Assembly: GCF_002205895.1 (NCBI RefSeq)
Contig: NZ_NJDE01000008.1
Span: forward strand, 62,001 to 126,000
Length of the DNA: 64,000 nt
Source of the DNA: Saccharibacillus sp. O23
Lineage (GTDB): Bacteria; Bacillota; Bacilli; Paenibacillales; Paenibacillaceae
Reading direction: 5' to 3'
The notes below the pieces were generated by a model that saw nothing but the letters and a program-made list of their open reading frames with translations, was not told the DNA's origin and made no database searches. Position 1 is the first letter of the stretch. Each line of letters opens with the position of its first letter. The position numbers and the translations under genes were made by a program. Shown piece after piece: positions 33,508 through 42,718 of the stretch.

Positions 33508-33927
33508 ATGAATTATTCCAAAGGCACGAATTACGCGCTGCACACGATGCTCGATCTGGCGATGCGCCCTGCGGGACTTAAAGTAGGCGTGCAGGATCTG
33601 GCGGCCCGGCAGCATGTCTCTCCGACTTACCTGTCCAAGATCCTGACCAAACTCGCCAAAGCCGGTTTGATCGATTCTTACTCCGGCGCGCAGGGCGGCT
33701 ATTGTCTGCGTCTCGATAAGTACGACATCTCGTTTCTCGACATCATTCAGGCGATCGAAGGCACCACCCCGCTGTTCAAAGGCTGCGAGTCCAACGGTCC
33801 CGGCTGCCTGATCGACGCGGTCATGCGCGAATCGGAGCGCAAGATGGACGAGCATCTGCGTTCGACCACGATCGGACAGGTCGCCGACGATATGGCTGCC
33901 GCCGGACATTCGGTCGGGCACGCGTAA
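33508..33927 (+). CDS. Rrf2-family transcriptional regulator
   Basis: A 139-residue regulator with an N-terminal winged helix (YALHTMLDLAM, QHVSPTYLSKILTKLAKAGLI, and the wing SGAQGGYCLRL). The sensor region contains CESNGPGC, a C-x6-C pair, rather than the three-cysteine cluster of IscR/NsrR. It may bind an Fe-S cluster incompletely, use a thiol switch, or respond to another signal. AAGGATG precedes ATG 33508. No obvious target is adjacent on the same strand. Confidence 0.88.
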   Translation: MNYSKGTNYALHTMLDLAMRPAGLKVGVQDLAARQHVSPTYLSKILTKLAKAGLIDSYSGAQGGYCLRLDKYDISFLDIIQAIEGTTPLFKGCESNGPGCLIDAVMRESERKMDEHLRSTTIGQVADDMAAAGHSVGHA

Positions 33928-34026
33928 CATGCGGCCTATCGCTCTCGTTTAAAAGGATACCCGAAAAACAAGCGCCGGAATCGATCCGCCATGCCCGGCG
34001 GCTCTACAAACTCCCCGGGCAATCGG

Positions 34027-34058
34027 AGACGCCGCATCTTCTGATGCGGCGTCTTTTT
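34027..34058. terminator. Strong terminator
   Basis: A perfect 12-bp stem (34027-34038 with 34043-34054), loop TTCT, T-tract. It lies between convergent genes. Confidence 0.88.
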
Positions 34059-34094
34059 GCGTGCTCCGTATATCCGGCAAAACCGCCCGCGAAC

Positions 34095-36389
34095 CTATCT
34101 GGCGGACCGCCAAGCTTCGAGCATGGCGTCGACCGACTCCCAACGCTGCGCGCGTTCGGGCGAGACGGCGCGCAGCGCGATCTCGTACCGTTCGTTGCCG
34201 GCTTCCCATAAGTCGCGCGAACGATCCCGTTCGCCGCCGAGCAGATGGAACGCCATCGCGCCCATCGCGTACACGTTCGTGCGCGAATCGATCGTCGCGC
34301 CGAATTCGTGTTCTTCCGGCGACATGAACCGCGAAGACCCCCACATCCGTCCCATATCGTTCGCGTACGGCTTCGGACGATAGAAGTCGATATCGCAGAT
34401 CGTCATCCGTTTGGCTTCGAAGTCGTAGATCAGGCTGCCGTCGTAAAAGTCGATCGCCACGTAATTCAACGCTTCGACGTAGGCGTGGAAATCGAGGATC
34501 GTGTCCATCGCTTCCAGGCGCTCCTCGACCGGCAGCCGCCGGAAACGCGAGATGACCGCGTCGGCCGCGCCCGACTCCGCGCCGGGACGCAGCAGCTTGC
34601 CTTCGGCCCATTCGTACAAGACCGCGTAGCCGTCCGTCGTCTCGAAATGATCGAGCACCCGCACAAGCGCGGGATGGCGCAGCACTTCGTAGACGCCAGC
34701 GGCTTCGCGCAGCCTGCGAACGGCGTCGACCGGATGGCCGTCGTAGTCGGCCGTGAACGCTCCCGCATATTTGATGAAGACCTTCTGGTCTTCGATCGTC
34801 AGACCGAAAGCCAGATTGCCGGAATCCTGCCGGTCCCATACGCGGAAGACCTGTCCGAACGGCGCCAGCCAGTTGAAATCGTGCGGACGGCGCAGCACGA
34901 ACGGCACGCCGTCGATGCGCTGCTCGATCAGATCGCCCGGCAGCTCCGGTTCGGCCGAAGCCGAAATCTCTTCGCTTCGCGGCGCGGACGGCGAGAGCGA
35001 CAGCGGCAGGATCGGCGCGAACGGCCGTCCTCCGCCCGCTTCGCCCAGCGCGAGCGTGACCTGCGGAATATCCGGGTCCGCCGGCAGCACGACCGGAGCG
35101 GCGATGTCCGCTTCCGGAAGATCCGCCGGTTCGACGGCTTCGACGAACGGCGGCAGGTCGGCACCGGCCGTTTCGCCGATCTCGGCATTCGCGAACGCTT
35201 CGGCGGCTTCTTCGGTTTCGGCGAACGCGGCGGCGGCTTCGGCCGCTCGAATCTCTTCGGTCTCTTCGCTTGTTTCGGCTTCTCGGACTTCTTCAAGCTC
35301 TTCGATCTCTTCGGACTTTTCGGCCGACGTGTCGATCTGATCCTCGTCTTGCCTTTCCGAAGCGGCTTGCTCCGCAAGATCGTTCGGCATTCCGAAGTCC
35401 GGCGTCGTTACGCCTGCCGAAGCTGTCGTCTCGGCGGTGTCCGCAAGCGCCGCTCCCGCGATCGCCAGAGCCGCGATATCGTCGAGCGCGTCCCGATCCG
35501 TCCCCTCGGCCGCTTCTTCGGCCTGCGTCACTTCTTCGGACTGCGCGGTTTCCGCGCGTCCGCCGTCCGCGTATCCCGGCGCTTGCGATTCGTCCGCGGG
35601 TTCCGGTTCCGCAGTATCCGGGAATTCGCTTGCGACGAAGCCTTCTTCTTCCGGCTCGGCATGCGCAGACCCGGCAAGCCGATCGGGAAGGTCTTCGCCC
35701 GAATCGGCGGTCGATCCTTGAAGCGCGGCCTCTTCGGCGATAACGTCTTCGTCCGGCGCGGCTTGATCCGCCTCGCCGGAACCGATCGCCGCTTCGATCC
35801 CCGAAACGTTTGCAGCGCTCGATTCGCGCAGTTCCAACAGGCTCTCCTGCACGCGCCATTCGTCCGCCAACAGCGCATAGACGCATTCGTCGCGCCATTC
35901 GCCGTCGATCGTGAGCACGCTGCGGCGGAAGAACGCTTCCATCCTCATGCCCAACTTTTCCAGCAGCGCGCGCAGCGCCAAGTTCTCCGGCGGGCAGGAG
36001 ACCGTCACCCGATGGAGCATAAGTCCGGCGAAAGCATGGCGCAGCAGCGCGCGAGCCGCTTCTTCGCCGTAACCGAGCCGTCGGCCGGAAGAAACGACGC
36101 CCAACGAGAACGCCGCGCCGGCCGGATGCGCGCCTGGATTCAGAGCGGCATGTCCGATCAGCCGGCCGTCTTCCGCGGCAATCAAAGCGTAGAGATCGCG
36201 GTCGGCCGCCATCTCGCGCAGACGCTGCTCCGTATAGATCCCTTCGGGAAACGCATCCGCTACGCCGTCGTCCTGCAAATAAGCCAACAACAAGGGCCAT
36301 TCGTCCTGTTCGAAATGCCGGATCGTCAGACGCTCCGTCGAGATCTCCGGCGTTGTTTCCCGCATCGCGGTCTTTTGCTCTCTCTCCAT
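34095..36389 (-). CDS. GNAT acetyltransferase fused to a protein-kinase-like domain
   Basis: A 764-residue three-part protein. ATG 36389 follows GGGGAGGG. Residues ~15-180 form a RimJ-type GNAT domain (LTIRHFEQDEWPLLLAYLQ, RRLGYGEEAARALLRHAF, LRALLEKLGMRMEA). Residues ~185-490 are an acidic Ala/Glu/Asp-rich linker, probably disordered. Residues ~505-764 resemble a Ser/Thr kinase: VFIKY carries the ATP-contact lysine, and MWGSSRFMSPEEHEFGATID and TNVYAMGAMAFHLLGG match the activation segment and helix F. The catalytic HRD and DFG motifs appear as AIDFYDGS and CDIDF, so catalysis may be impaired. I know no named relative with this order. Confidence 0.8.
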   Translation of the reverse strand: MEREQKTAMRETTPEISTERLTIRHFEQDEWPLLLAYLQDDGVADAFPEGIYTEQRLREMAADRDLYALIAAEDGRLIGHAALNPGAHPAGAAFSLGVVSSGRRLGYGEEAARALLRHAFAGLMLHRVTVSCPPENLALRALLEKLGMRMEAFFRRSVLTIDGEWRDECVYALLADEWRVQESLLELRESSAANVSGIEAAIGSGEADQAAPDEDVIAEEAALQGSTADSGEDLPDRLAGSAHAEPEEEGFVASEFPDTAEPEPADESQAPGYADGGRAETAQSEEVTQAEEAAEGTDRDALDDIAALAIAGAALADTAETTASAGVTTPDFGMPNDLAEQAASERQDEDQIDTSAEKSEEIEELEEVREAETSEETEEIRAAEAAAAFAETEEAAEAFANAEIGETAGADLPPFVEAVEPADLPEADIAAPVVLPADPDIPQVTLALGEAGGGRPFAPILPLSLSPSAPRSEEISASAEPELPGDLIEQRIDGVPFVLRRPHDFNWLAPFGQVFRVWDRQDSGNLAFGLTIEDQKVFIKYAGAFTADYDGHPVDAVRRLREAAGVYEVLRHPALVRVLDHFETTDGYAVLYEWAEGKLLRPGAESGAADAVISRFRRLPVEERLEAMDTILDFHAYVEALNYVAIDFYDGSLIYDFEAKRMTICDIDFYRPKPYANDMGRMWGSSRFMSPEEHEFGATIDSRTNVYAMGAMAFHLLGGERDRSRDLWEAGNERYEIALRAVSPERAQRWESVDAMLEAWRSAR

Positions 36390-36555
36390 CGTTGTCCCTC
36401 CCCTTGTCAACCCTTGTCTTCGCGCGGCGCGTTCGGCCGCTTATCCGGTAAGGCTCGTACCTTGAAAGTAAGCTTCGCCGCTTCGAGCGGCATTTCCTGC
36501 CGCCGCGCGGCGTTCCGCCGTCCGGACGTTAGGAGTCCGGCGACGTTCGCCGGGT

Positions 36556-38469
36556 TCAGGAACGTTCGCCGGCGTCGGTCGGCGAGAGCCGTCCGAACGT
36601 TTCCGGAGACTTCCGCGCGCGATGCGCCCGCTCGAAACGGTAAGCGATCTCGATCAGCAGCGCGTCGGACATGGCCGCGCCGGACAGCAGCAGACCGACC
36701 GGACGGCCGGATTCCGTATAGCCGGCCGGCACCGAGAGCAGCGGATAACCGACGCGCGCGGCCAGATCCGCGCCGGAAGATCCCGGGAAGACCAGCGCAT
36801 GCACGTCGTACTCGGTCAATGCCCGATCGGTGCCTTCCGCGCCCATTCGCCGGACGCCGCGCTCGCGGCTCGTCAAATATTCTTCGTCTTCCAGACTTCC
36901 GCCGCTCTGCTCCGCTTCTTCGAGCAGCTGTTGGCCGTAACGCAGATTGGACGCTTCATTCTCGCGATTGACCGCGATCAGTTCGCCGAGGTCGGCGGGT
37001 GCCGTTCCTTCGGGCTGCGCGGCGAAAAAAGCGTCGATCGCCGTCTTGAACTCGCGCCGCAGCACCGTGCCGTCCCATTCGTCCGCATAAGGCGGCAGTT
37101 CAAGGCCTCGCCGCACTCGGATGCCTGCGGCTTCCAGCCCGCCCAGCGCTTGCTCGAACACGGCGGACGTCTCGGCGTCCAATTCTTCCGCCGCGGCCTT
37201 GACGACGCCGACCTTCAGCGGAACCGGCAGATCGTCGCGGCCCGGCAGGAACGAGACGGGCCGCTGCGGCTGCGAACAGTCGGCCGCCTCGTCGCCGAAC
37301 GCCATCGCTTCCAAGATCAGCGCGGCGTCGAGCACCGTGCGCGCGATCGGACCCAGCGTGTCCTGCGTCAGCGACAGCGGGATGACGCCGCTGCGGCTGA
37401 TCAGGCCGACCGTCGGCTTGATGCCGACGACGGAACAGGCCGCGGCCGGATCGACGATCGAACCCGACGTCTCCGAGCCGATCGCGCCGAGCGCGAAGTT
37501 CGCCGCCACGGCGGCGGCGCTCCCGCTGCTGGACCCGCCGACCGGATAATCGCCGTACGGATTCAAGGTCTGCCCGCCGCGCGAACTGTAGCCCGACGGC
37601 ATGTCCCAAGACATGTAATTGGCCCATTCCGTCATATTGACCTTGCCGAGCAGAATGGCGCCGGCCTCGCGCAGCTTCGCGACCGCGAAAGCGTCTTCCG
37701 AGGCCCGGCGTTCCCGAAGCGCCAGCGAACCGGCCGCCGTAACCATCCGGTCGCCCGTATCGATATTGTCTTTGAGCAGAATCGGCACGCCGTAGAGCGG
37801 CAGTCCGCCCAATTCATCGAAGTTGTCGTCGAGCTGCTTCGCCAGCGCTTCCGCGTCCGGATTAAGCTCCAACACGGCGTTTACCCGGCCGTCCAACTGC
37901 TTGATGCGGCGGATATAAGCTTGCGTCAACTGCAAGCACGTCCAGCGCCCGCTTTGCAGCTTCTCTTTGAACCGCGCGATCGTCAATTCCGACAGATCTT
38001 CTTCGCGGATCTCTTCCCGGTCATGCGCCGCGTTGCGGCTGATGATCTTCCGGTCGGGATGCTCCGACGCTTCGGGCACTTCGGCTGCCGCCTCCGGTAC
38101 GGGAGCCCCGCGCTCTTCCGCCGGCTGCGACTTCTTCGTTGGCTTCGTCCGATCTTTCTCCGAAGCCGCATCGGCAGTCTCCGTTTCCTGCCCGCGAACG
38201 CCCGAGCGGCTTGCGCCTGTTCGCGCGCCGTCCGCCTCTTCGCTCCGCTCGGTTCGCCGGGATTCGGGAACCGGATCGTTCCACCCCGAAGCCGAAGCCA
38301 GAATTTCCGCCAACGCTTGTCCTTTCGAAAGCTCGGGATTCGGCGGCGGGCTGACGATCTCGTTTTCTACCGGAACGCCTCTCGGATCGGGCCGCGCGGC
38401 CGATATCGGGAGCTGCTGCCGTTCCGGCGCGGATTGCTCGGTCTTATGCGGTTTTTTTCGCGTAGCCAT
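36556..38469 (-). CDS. Amidase signature family protein with long N-terminal extension
   Basis: About 637 residues. A Pro/Glu-rich extension of ~150 residues precedes a full amidase domain: Lys in GVPILLKDNIDTGD, GGSSSGSAAAVA, nucleophile loop SETSGSIVDPAAACSVV, and the closing YPLLSVPAGYTESGRPVG. ATG 38469 is chosen for the preceding GAGGTGAGG; an ATG at 38505 overlapping the stop of the TPR gene is possible. The catalytic region is closely similar to the amidase at 3.8-5.3 kb, including WANYMSWDMPSGYSSRGG. No signal peptide is seen, so the extension is not for export. Confidence 0.88.
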   Translation of the reverse strand: MATRKKPHKTEQSAPERQQLPISAARPDPRGVPVENEIVSPPPNPELSKGQALAEILASASGWNDPVPESRRTERSEEADGARTGASRSGVRGQETETADAASEKDRTKPTKKSQPAEERGAPVPEAAAEVPEASEHPDRKIISRNAAHDREEIREEDLSELTIARFKEKLQSGRWTCLQLTQAYIRRIKQLDGRVNAVLELNPDAEALAKQLDDNFDELGGLPLYGVPILLKDNIDTGDRMVTAAGSLALRERRASEDAFAVAKLREAGAILLGKVNMTEWANYMSWDMPSGYSSRGGQTLNPYGDYPVGGSSSGSAAAVAANFALGAIGSETSGSIVDPAAACSVVGIKPTVGLISRSGVIPLSLTQDTLGPIARTVLDAALILEAMAFGDEAADCSQPQRPVSFLPGRDDLPVPLKVGVVKAAAEELDAETSAVFEQALGGLEAAGIRVRRGLELPPYADEWDGTVLRREFKTAIDAFFAAQPEGTAPADLGELIAVNRENEASNLRYGQQLLEEAEQSGGSLEDEEYLTSRERGVRRMGAEGTDRALTEYDVHALVFPGSSGADLAARVGYPLLSVPAGYTESGRPVGLLLSGAAMSDALLIEIAYRFERAHRARKSPETFGRLSPTDAGERS

Positions 38470-38501
38470 CGGCCTCACCTCATCCTTTTCCGCTTGTCCT
38501 G

Positions 38502-38999
38502 TCATTTCCAGACTTCGTCCAGCCGATCCGCGTAGAAACGAATCGCCCTTTGATAACTCTGTACCCCTTCATGGGCGGAATGATCCGCGATTTCTTCGAG
38601 CAGCAGTTTCATCGCTTCCGCATGCCGCCCCCGGTTGTGAAGCGCCATCGCCAGAAAGACCCGCAGTTCCGCGTGTTCCGGGTATTCGGCGACCGCTTCG
38701 CGAAGCACGCGCTCCGCCTGTTCGTATTCGCCGAGCACGCGGTACGTGCTGCCGAGTCCGAGCAGCGCTTCCGGACGATCCGGCTCGCTCAGTCCGAGTT
38801 CCAGGCTCCGCTCGTAATAAGGCACCGCTTCGCGCTCCAAGCCGAGCCGATCATGGGCCGAAGCCAATTCGTACATCAGTTTCGCCGACTCGCCCGATTC
38901 CGCCAGCAGTTCTACCAGAGCGGCTCGGGCTTCTTCGCCGCGTCCTTCTTGCCCTAAGCGGATCGCCGCTTCCAGCCGTTCTTCCCGAAGCTCGTTCAT
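38502..38999 (-). CDS. Tetratricopeptide-repeat protein
   Basis: A 165-residue all-helical protein with consecutive TPR motifs (AKLMYELASAHDRLGLEREA, ALLGLGSTYRVLGEYEQAER, LRVFLAMALHNRGRHAEAMK), then a C-terminal segment typical of the TPR_5 group. Likely a protein-interaction scaffold. Its stop overlaps a possible start of the amidase, so the two are probably co-transcribed. Confidence 0.85.
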   Translation of the reverse strand: MNELREERLEAAIRLGQEGRGEEARAALVELLAESGESAKLMYELASAHDRLGLEREAVPYYERSLELGLSEPDRPEALLGLGSTYRVLGEYEQAERVLREAVAEYPEHAELRVFLAMALHNRGRHAEAMKLLLEEIADHSAHEGVQSYQRAIRFYADRLDEVWK

Positions 39000-39120
39000 C
39001 GTATCCTCTCCGTCCTCCGTATTCTTCGAGCCGCCCCGATTGAACTTGCGTTCGCTTCTTGGCGGCTTCTCTTTACCATGTTAACACGGGCGGACGACCG
39101 ATAGTTTGAATTTGAACGAC

Positions 39121-39182
39121 AAAAACCCCCGTCAGCGCGAGAGCCCTTTTTCGAATCGGGCATCCCGCGCTGACGAGGGTTC
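39121..39182 (-). terminator. Terminator of the GH2 glycosidase gene
   Basis: A long stem AACCC(C)CGTCAGCGC/GCGCTGACG(A)GGGTT with an inner GCCC/GGGC helix; the minus-strand RNA ends in GGGGGUUUUU. Confidence 0.8.
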
Positions 39183-39230
39183 ATTTTCGGCAGCTTTTTC
39201 GCGCAAACCTGAACGTTTTGCCGCAGCGGC

Positions 39231-41063
39231 TCAGTTTGCTTCGTTGATCTTGCGAATGATCTCCAGCGGAATCTTCGGCACGCGGTCGTACGTGAGCAGG
39301 CCGTTGATCTCTTGTTCGACGTCGGTCAACTGCGTATAGCAGTAACCTTGTACCAGATCGGCTCGCAGCAGCGGATCGATCACGTCCCGCAATCGGCGCT
39401 CGAAATCGTCGTCGTCGGACGCGCCGGAGTAACCCCAGCCTTCCCAGTCGCTTTTTTTGTAGGCGATGCCGCCGAACTCGGTCACCAGAATCGGCTCGCC
39501 GTGATACGAATAGCCGTAAGCGAGGATCGGATGGCCGCCGGGGATCAGGCTGAGCGCTTTGTCCGGATCGTCGTACCGTTCTTCGAGCACTTCTCGCTGC
39601 CATTCGTAGTCGTGGATCGTGATCAGGTCGCTTACCGTGTGCTCCCAACCGTCGTTCGAGATCACCGGGCGCATGGGATCCAGCGATTTGGTGAGATGGA
39701 CCAGCGCTTCGGCGTGATGCTGCTGAGTCCGGTCCCGAGCCAGATCCGGCACGCCCCAACTTTCGTTCAGCGGCACCCACACGACGATCGACGGGTGGTT
39801 ATAATCGCGGTCGATCGATTCGATCCATTCCCGGTTGAAACGTTCGACGTATTCGTCCGAGTACATATAAGCGTTGGCGGCTTCGCTCCATACGAGCAGT
39901 CCCAATCGGTCGCACCAATAGAGATAGCGCGGATCTTCGAGCTTCTGGTGTTTGCGCGCGCCGTTGAAGCCCATTTCCTTCGTCAGCTCGACGTCTCGGC
40001 GGATATCTTCGTCGCTCGGCGGAGTCAGGTTGCCGTCCGGAAAATAGCCTTGGTCCAGCACCAGTTTCATCTTGTACGGGGCGTTGTTGAGACACAGTTT
40101 GCCGCCGTCGATCGAGATCTTGCGCATGCCGAAATAGCTGTCCGCGCGATCGGTCTCTTCGCCGTCTTGGATCAGGGCGAACGAAATCTCGTACAAACTC
40201 GGATTCTCCGGCGACCACCAAGTCTCGCGTTCGTGGAAATTGAAATTATGCAGCCCGATCGTATGGCGCGTCGCGCGGCTCGCCACCGTATAGGTCTGCT
40301 CCGTCACCGGCTCTCCCCGGAACGAGACGGACACGCGCAGCTTAAGATCGGTACCGCTTCGCAGATTCGCGACGTACGGCACGATCTCCACGCATTTGTT
40401 GTCCATGTCCGGCGTGATCTTGACCTTCTCCAGATAAGTCGGCGCTACGGCTTCCATCCAGACCGTCTGCCAGATGCCCGTGGTGCGCGTATAGAAAATG
40501 CTGGCCGAATCCTTTTTCCAATACTGTTTGCCGCGCGGAAGTTCCAGATTGCGGCTCTCGTCGATCGCCTGCACGACCAGCGCGTTCGGCGTGCCGTCCG
40601 TGTTCAGCGCATGCGTAACGTCCGCTTTGAACGGGGTATGTCCGCCTTCGTGGCGCGCGACGAACACGCCGTTTACCCAGACTTTGGCTTCGTAATCGAC
40701 CGCGCCGAAATGCAGCAGCACTCTTTTGCCCGCGAACGATTCCGGCACTTCGAACATCCGGCGGTACCAGACGTTATCGTGGAAATCCGGGTCTCCGATG
40801 CCGCTGAGTTTGCTCTGGTAAGCGAACGGAACCTGAATCTTCTGCGCGAAAGACCGTTTCCCCTGCGACCAGCTTTCTGCCTCCCCGGCGTGCTCGTCGT
40901 CGAACGCAAACTCCCATTCTCCGTTCAGATTGACCCAAGCCTCGCGGTAAAATTGCGGTCTCGGATGTTCGACTCTGTACATGTCCGCGCTGCCCATCGT
41001 TTCCTGCGCGCTGCTCTTTCGGTTTTCCGTTTGCTGCGTTTCCTGCGTTGTGCCCATGCTCAT
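39231..41063 (-). CDS. Glycoside hydrolase family 2 (beta-galactosidase/glucuronidase-like)
   Basis: A 610-residue retaining beta-glycosidase. An N-terminal jelly-roll sugar-binding domain (about 30-205), an immunoglobulin-like domain (210-320), and a TIM barrel with acid/base E434 (VPLNESWG) and nucleophile E529 (VTEFGG). It is shorter than LacZ and lacks its C-terminal domains. No signal peptide. ATG 41063 is followed by an in-frame ATG at 41057 better spaced from GGGAG. A divergent ArsR-type gene and a shared palindromic site suggest dedicated regulation. Confidence 0.92.
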   Translation of the reverse strand: MSMGTTQETQQTENRKSSAQETMGSADMYRVEHPRPQFYREAWVNLNGEWEFAFDDEHAGEAESWSQGKRSFAQKIQVPFAYQSKLSGIGDPDFHDNVWYRRMFEVPESFAGKRVLLHFGAVDYEAKVWVNGVFVARHEGGHTPFKADVTHALNTDGTPNALVVQAIDESRNLELPRGKQYWKKDSASIFYTRTTGIWQTVWMEAVAPTYLEKVKITPDMDNKCVEIVPYVANLRSGTDLKLRVSVSFRGEPVTEQTYTVASRATRHTIGLHNFNFHERETWWSPENPSLYEISFALIQDGEETDRADSYFGMRKISIDGGKLCLNNAPYKMKLVLDQGYFPDGNLTPPSDEDIRRDVELTKEMGFNGARKHQKLEDPRYLYWCDRLGLLVWSEAANAYMYSDEYVERFNREWIESIDRDYNHPSIVVWVPLNESWGVPDLARDRTQQHHAEALVHLTKSLDPMRPVISNDGWEHTVSDLITIHDYEWQREVLEERYDDPDKALSLIPGGHPILAYGYSYHGEPILVTEFGGIAYKKSDWEGWGYSGASDDDDFERRLRDVIDPLLRADLVQGYCYTQLTDVEQEINGLLTYDRVPKIPLEIIRKINEAN

Positions 41064-41153
41064 CGCTCCCTTTTCGTTAACTTTTCAGTTACAAAAATAA
41101 CGCTTACAACCTTCGAGCCCAGTATGCCGGATGATCTTATTCAAGTCAACTAT

Positions 41154-41185
41154 AAGTTGATTAATTAACTTATGGGTTATATAAT
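41154..41185 (+). promoter_or_regulatory. Promoter with overlapping operator between GH2 and ArsR genes
   Basis: TTGATT (41157-41162), 17-base spacer, TATAAT (41180-41185) in the plus direction. A near-perfect 18-bp palindrome AAGTTGATTAATTAACTT (41154-41171) covers the -35 box; more AAGTTAA-like half-sites lie nearby. The ArsR-type regulator probably binds here. Confidence 0.72.
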
Positions 41186-41214
41186 TGAATTAACTTGATC
41201 ACGGGGAGAAAACG

Positions 41215-42135
41215 ATGAATATACCGGTTACGCTGAAAAACATGCCGCTGCTCGAATGTTTCGCTTCCGAAACGAGGGTGCGGATCGTCGAGCTGCTCGG
41301 CGAAAAACCAATGAGCGTGGGCGAGCTGGCCGAAGAGCTGGCGCTGTCGTCCGCGATCGTCACCAAACACGTGCAGAAAATGGAAAGCGCGGGACTGCTG
41401 GAATCCGAAAGCGTCACGGGCACGCGCGGACGCCGCAAAGTCTGCCGCCTCGCCGTGGACAATCTCGTGCTGAATTTCCGTCCGAGTCCGTCCGAAGAAG
41501 AACGCAGCGCCTACTCCGTCTCGCTTCCGGTCGGGCAGTACGCCGCCCATGACGTCAAGCCGACCTGCGGTCTGACGTCGGAAAAACGGCTGATCGGCAT
41601 GATGGACGATCCGCGGTATTTCGCCGATCCCGACCATGTGGGAGCGCGTCATCTGTGGTTCGGCTCCGGTTACGTCGAGTACCGGATTCCGAATTATCTG
41701 GTCGGCGCGCAGACCGCGCGCGAGATCTCGGTCACGCTGGAGCTGGGCTCGGAAGCGCCCGGCTACAACCCGAATTGGCCGTCGGACATCTCGTTCCGGA
41801 TCGGCGGGATTAGCGTGGGCACTTGGACGTGCCCGGGCAATTTCGGCGGCACGCGCGGGCTGCATACGCCCGAATGGTGGAGCGAACAGAGCAGCCAATA
41901 CGGGCTGCTGAAGACGCTGTCGGTGCGCGAGGACGGCACGTTCATGGACGGCCTCAAGCTGTCGGACGTGACGGCGTCGGATCTTGCGATCTCGGCGGGA
42001 CGCGAGATCCCGCTGCGGATCGAAAGCCTGCCGGACGCGGACCATCCGGGCGGCGTCAGCCTGTTCGGCCGGGGCTTCGGCAATTACGACCGGGATATCG
42101 AAGTGTCGGTGAAGTTCGGGGAGAAGCGGGAGTAG
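41215..42135 (+). CDS. ArsR-type transcriptional regulator with C-terminal ligand-like domain
   Basis: A 306-residue protein. An N-terminal winged helix of ArsR type (CFASETRVRIVELLGEKPMS, VGELAEELALSSAIVTKHVQ, KMESAGLLESE) without ArsR metal-binding cysteines is joined to a ~210-residue beta-rich domain (HLWFGSGYVEYRIPNYL, TWTCPGNFGGTRG, WWSEQSSQYG) that is found in regulators next to glycosidases in Bacillales and may bind a sugar. It is divergent from the GH2 gene and probably controls it. Confidence 0.8.
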   Translation: MNIPVTLKNMPLLECFASETRVRIVELLGEKPMSVGELAEELALSSAIVTKHVQKMESAGLLESESVTGTRGRRKVCRLAVDNLVLNFRPSPSEEERSAYSVSLPVGQYAAHDVKPTCGLTSEKRLIGMMDDPRYFADPDHVGARHLWFGSGYVEYRIPNYLVGAQTAREISVTLELGSEAPGYNPNWPSDISFRIGGISVGTWTCPGNFGGTRGLHTPEWWSEQSSQYGLLKTLSVREDGTFMDGLKLSDVTASDLAISAGREIPLRIESLPDADHPGGVSLFGRGFGNYDRDIEVSVKFGEKRE

Positions 42136-42490
42136 GCGGCGAGGCAGCGAAAGAGCCGCGGAAGCGGATCAGTATCGGCGCGGCTGTTGCGGAAGAAGCG
42201 CGAAGCGATCGCGTCGACTGCTGGCGATTCACTTAAGAGAGCGGCGCGAGACCTCCGCGCCAATTATTGGAAACTGCGAGAACGGTTCGAGATCGCCGGG
42301 CTGATTTTCGGCTGCCGAAAGAGCGGATCGAGAACGCTAATTCGACTGGCCGTGGCCGAAAAAACAGATTGTGATCCCAGCGCTGACCGGCGATGGCGTC
42401 GCCGGATCGAGAACGCTGCATCCATCGGCAGCAGAACCGGCGGTCCGAGAACGCCGCACCCGATCGGACTGCCCAGGGCCGATCGAAATA
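42136..42490. other. Non-coding stretch after the ArsR-type gene
   Basis: No gene is supported. CGAGAACG recurs at about 42277, 42329, 42408 and 42446 with irregular spacing and may be a decayed repeat cluster. Confidence 0.4.
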
Positions 42491-42496
42491 AAGCCG

Positions 42497-42666
42497 AAAA
42501 TCCGCTTAATCTTCTGCTTCTGACGTGATTTTTCCGGATAAGAGCAAAAATCCGCTTAATTCTCCTGCGTCTGCGCAAAAGTCGCGTTTTCGGAGAAATT
42601 AAGCGGATTTTTGTATTTAACTCGATTAATCGCGTTTGTTACGGCGAAATAAAGGGATAATTGCTC
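42497..42666. repeat. Four-site intergenic repeat cluster D
   Basis: AAAATCCGCTTAATYYTC-type copies at 42497 and 42547 in plus orientation, an inverted copy GAGAAATTAAGCGGATTTTT at 42593-42612, and a degenerate inverted copy around 42642-42666 (GCGAAATAAAGGGATAATTGC). Within-pair spacings are 50 and 51 bp. It lies between convergent genes. Confidence 0.75.
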
Positions 42667-42718
42667 TTATTCAGCATGCGGCATGCCGCATCGGAACAAG
42701 ACGGCGTCTTTTCGGCCT

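Noticed and set aside
34245..36971. 908-codon plus-strand frame
   Set aside because: Antisense to the GNAT-kinase fusion; Arg-rich with no recognisable domain.
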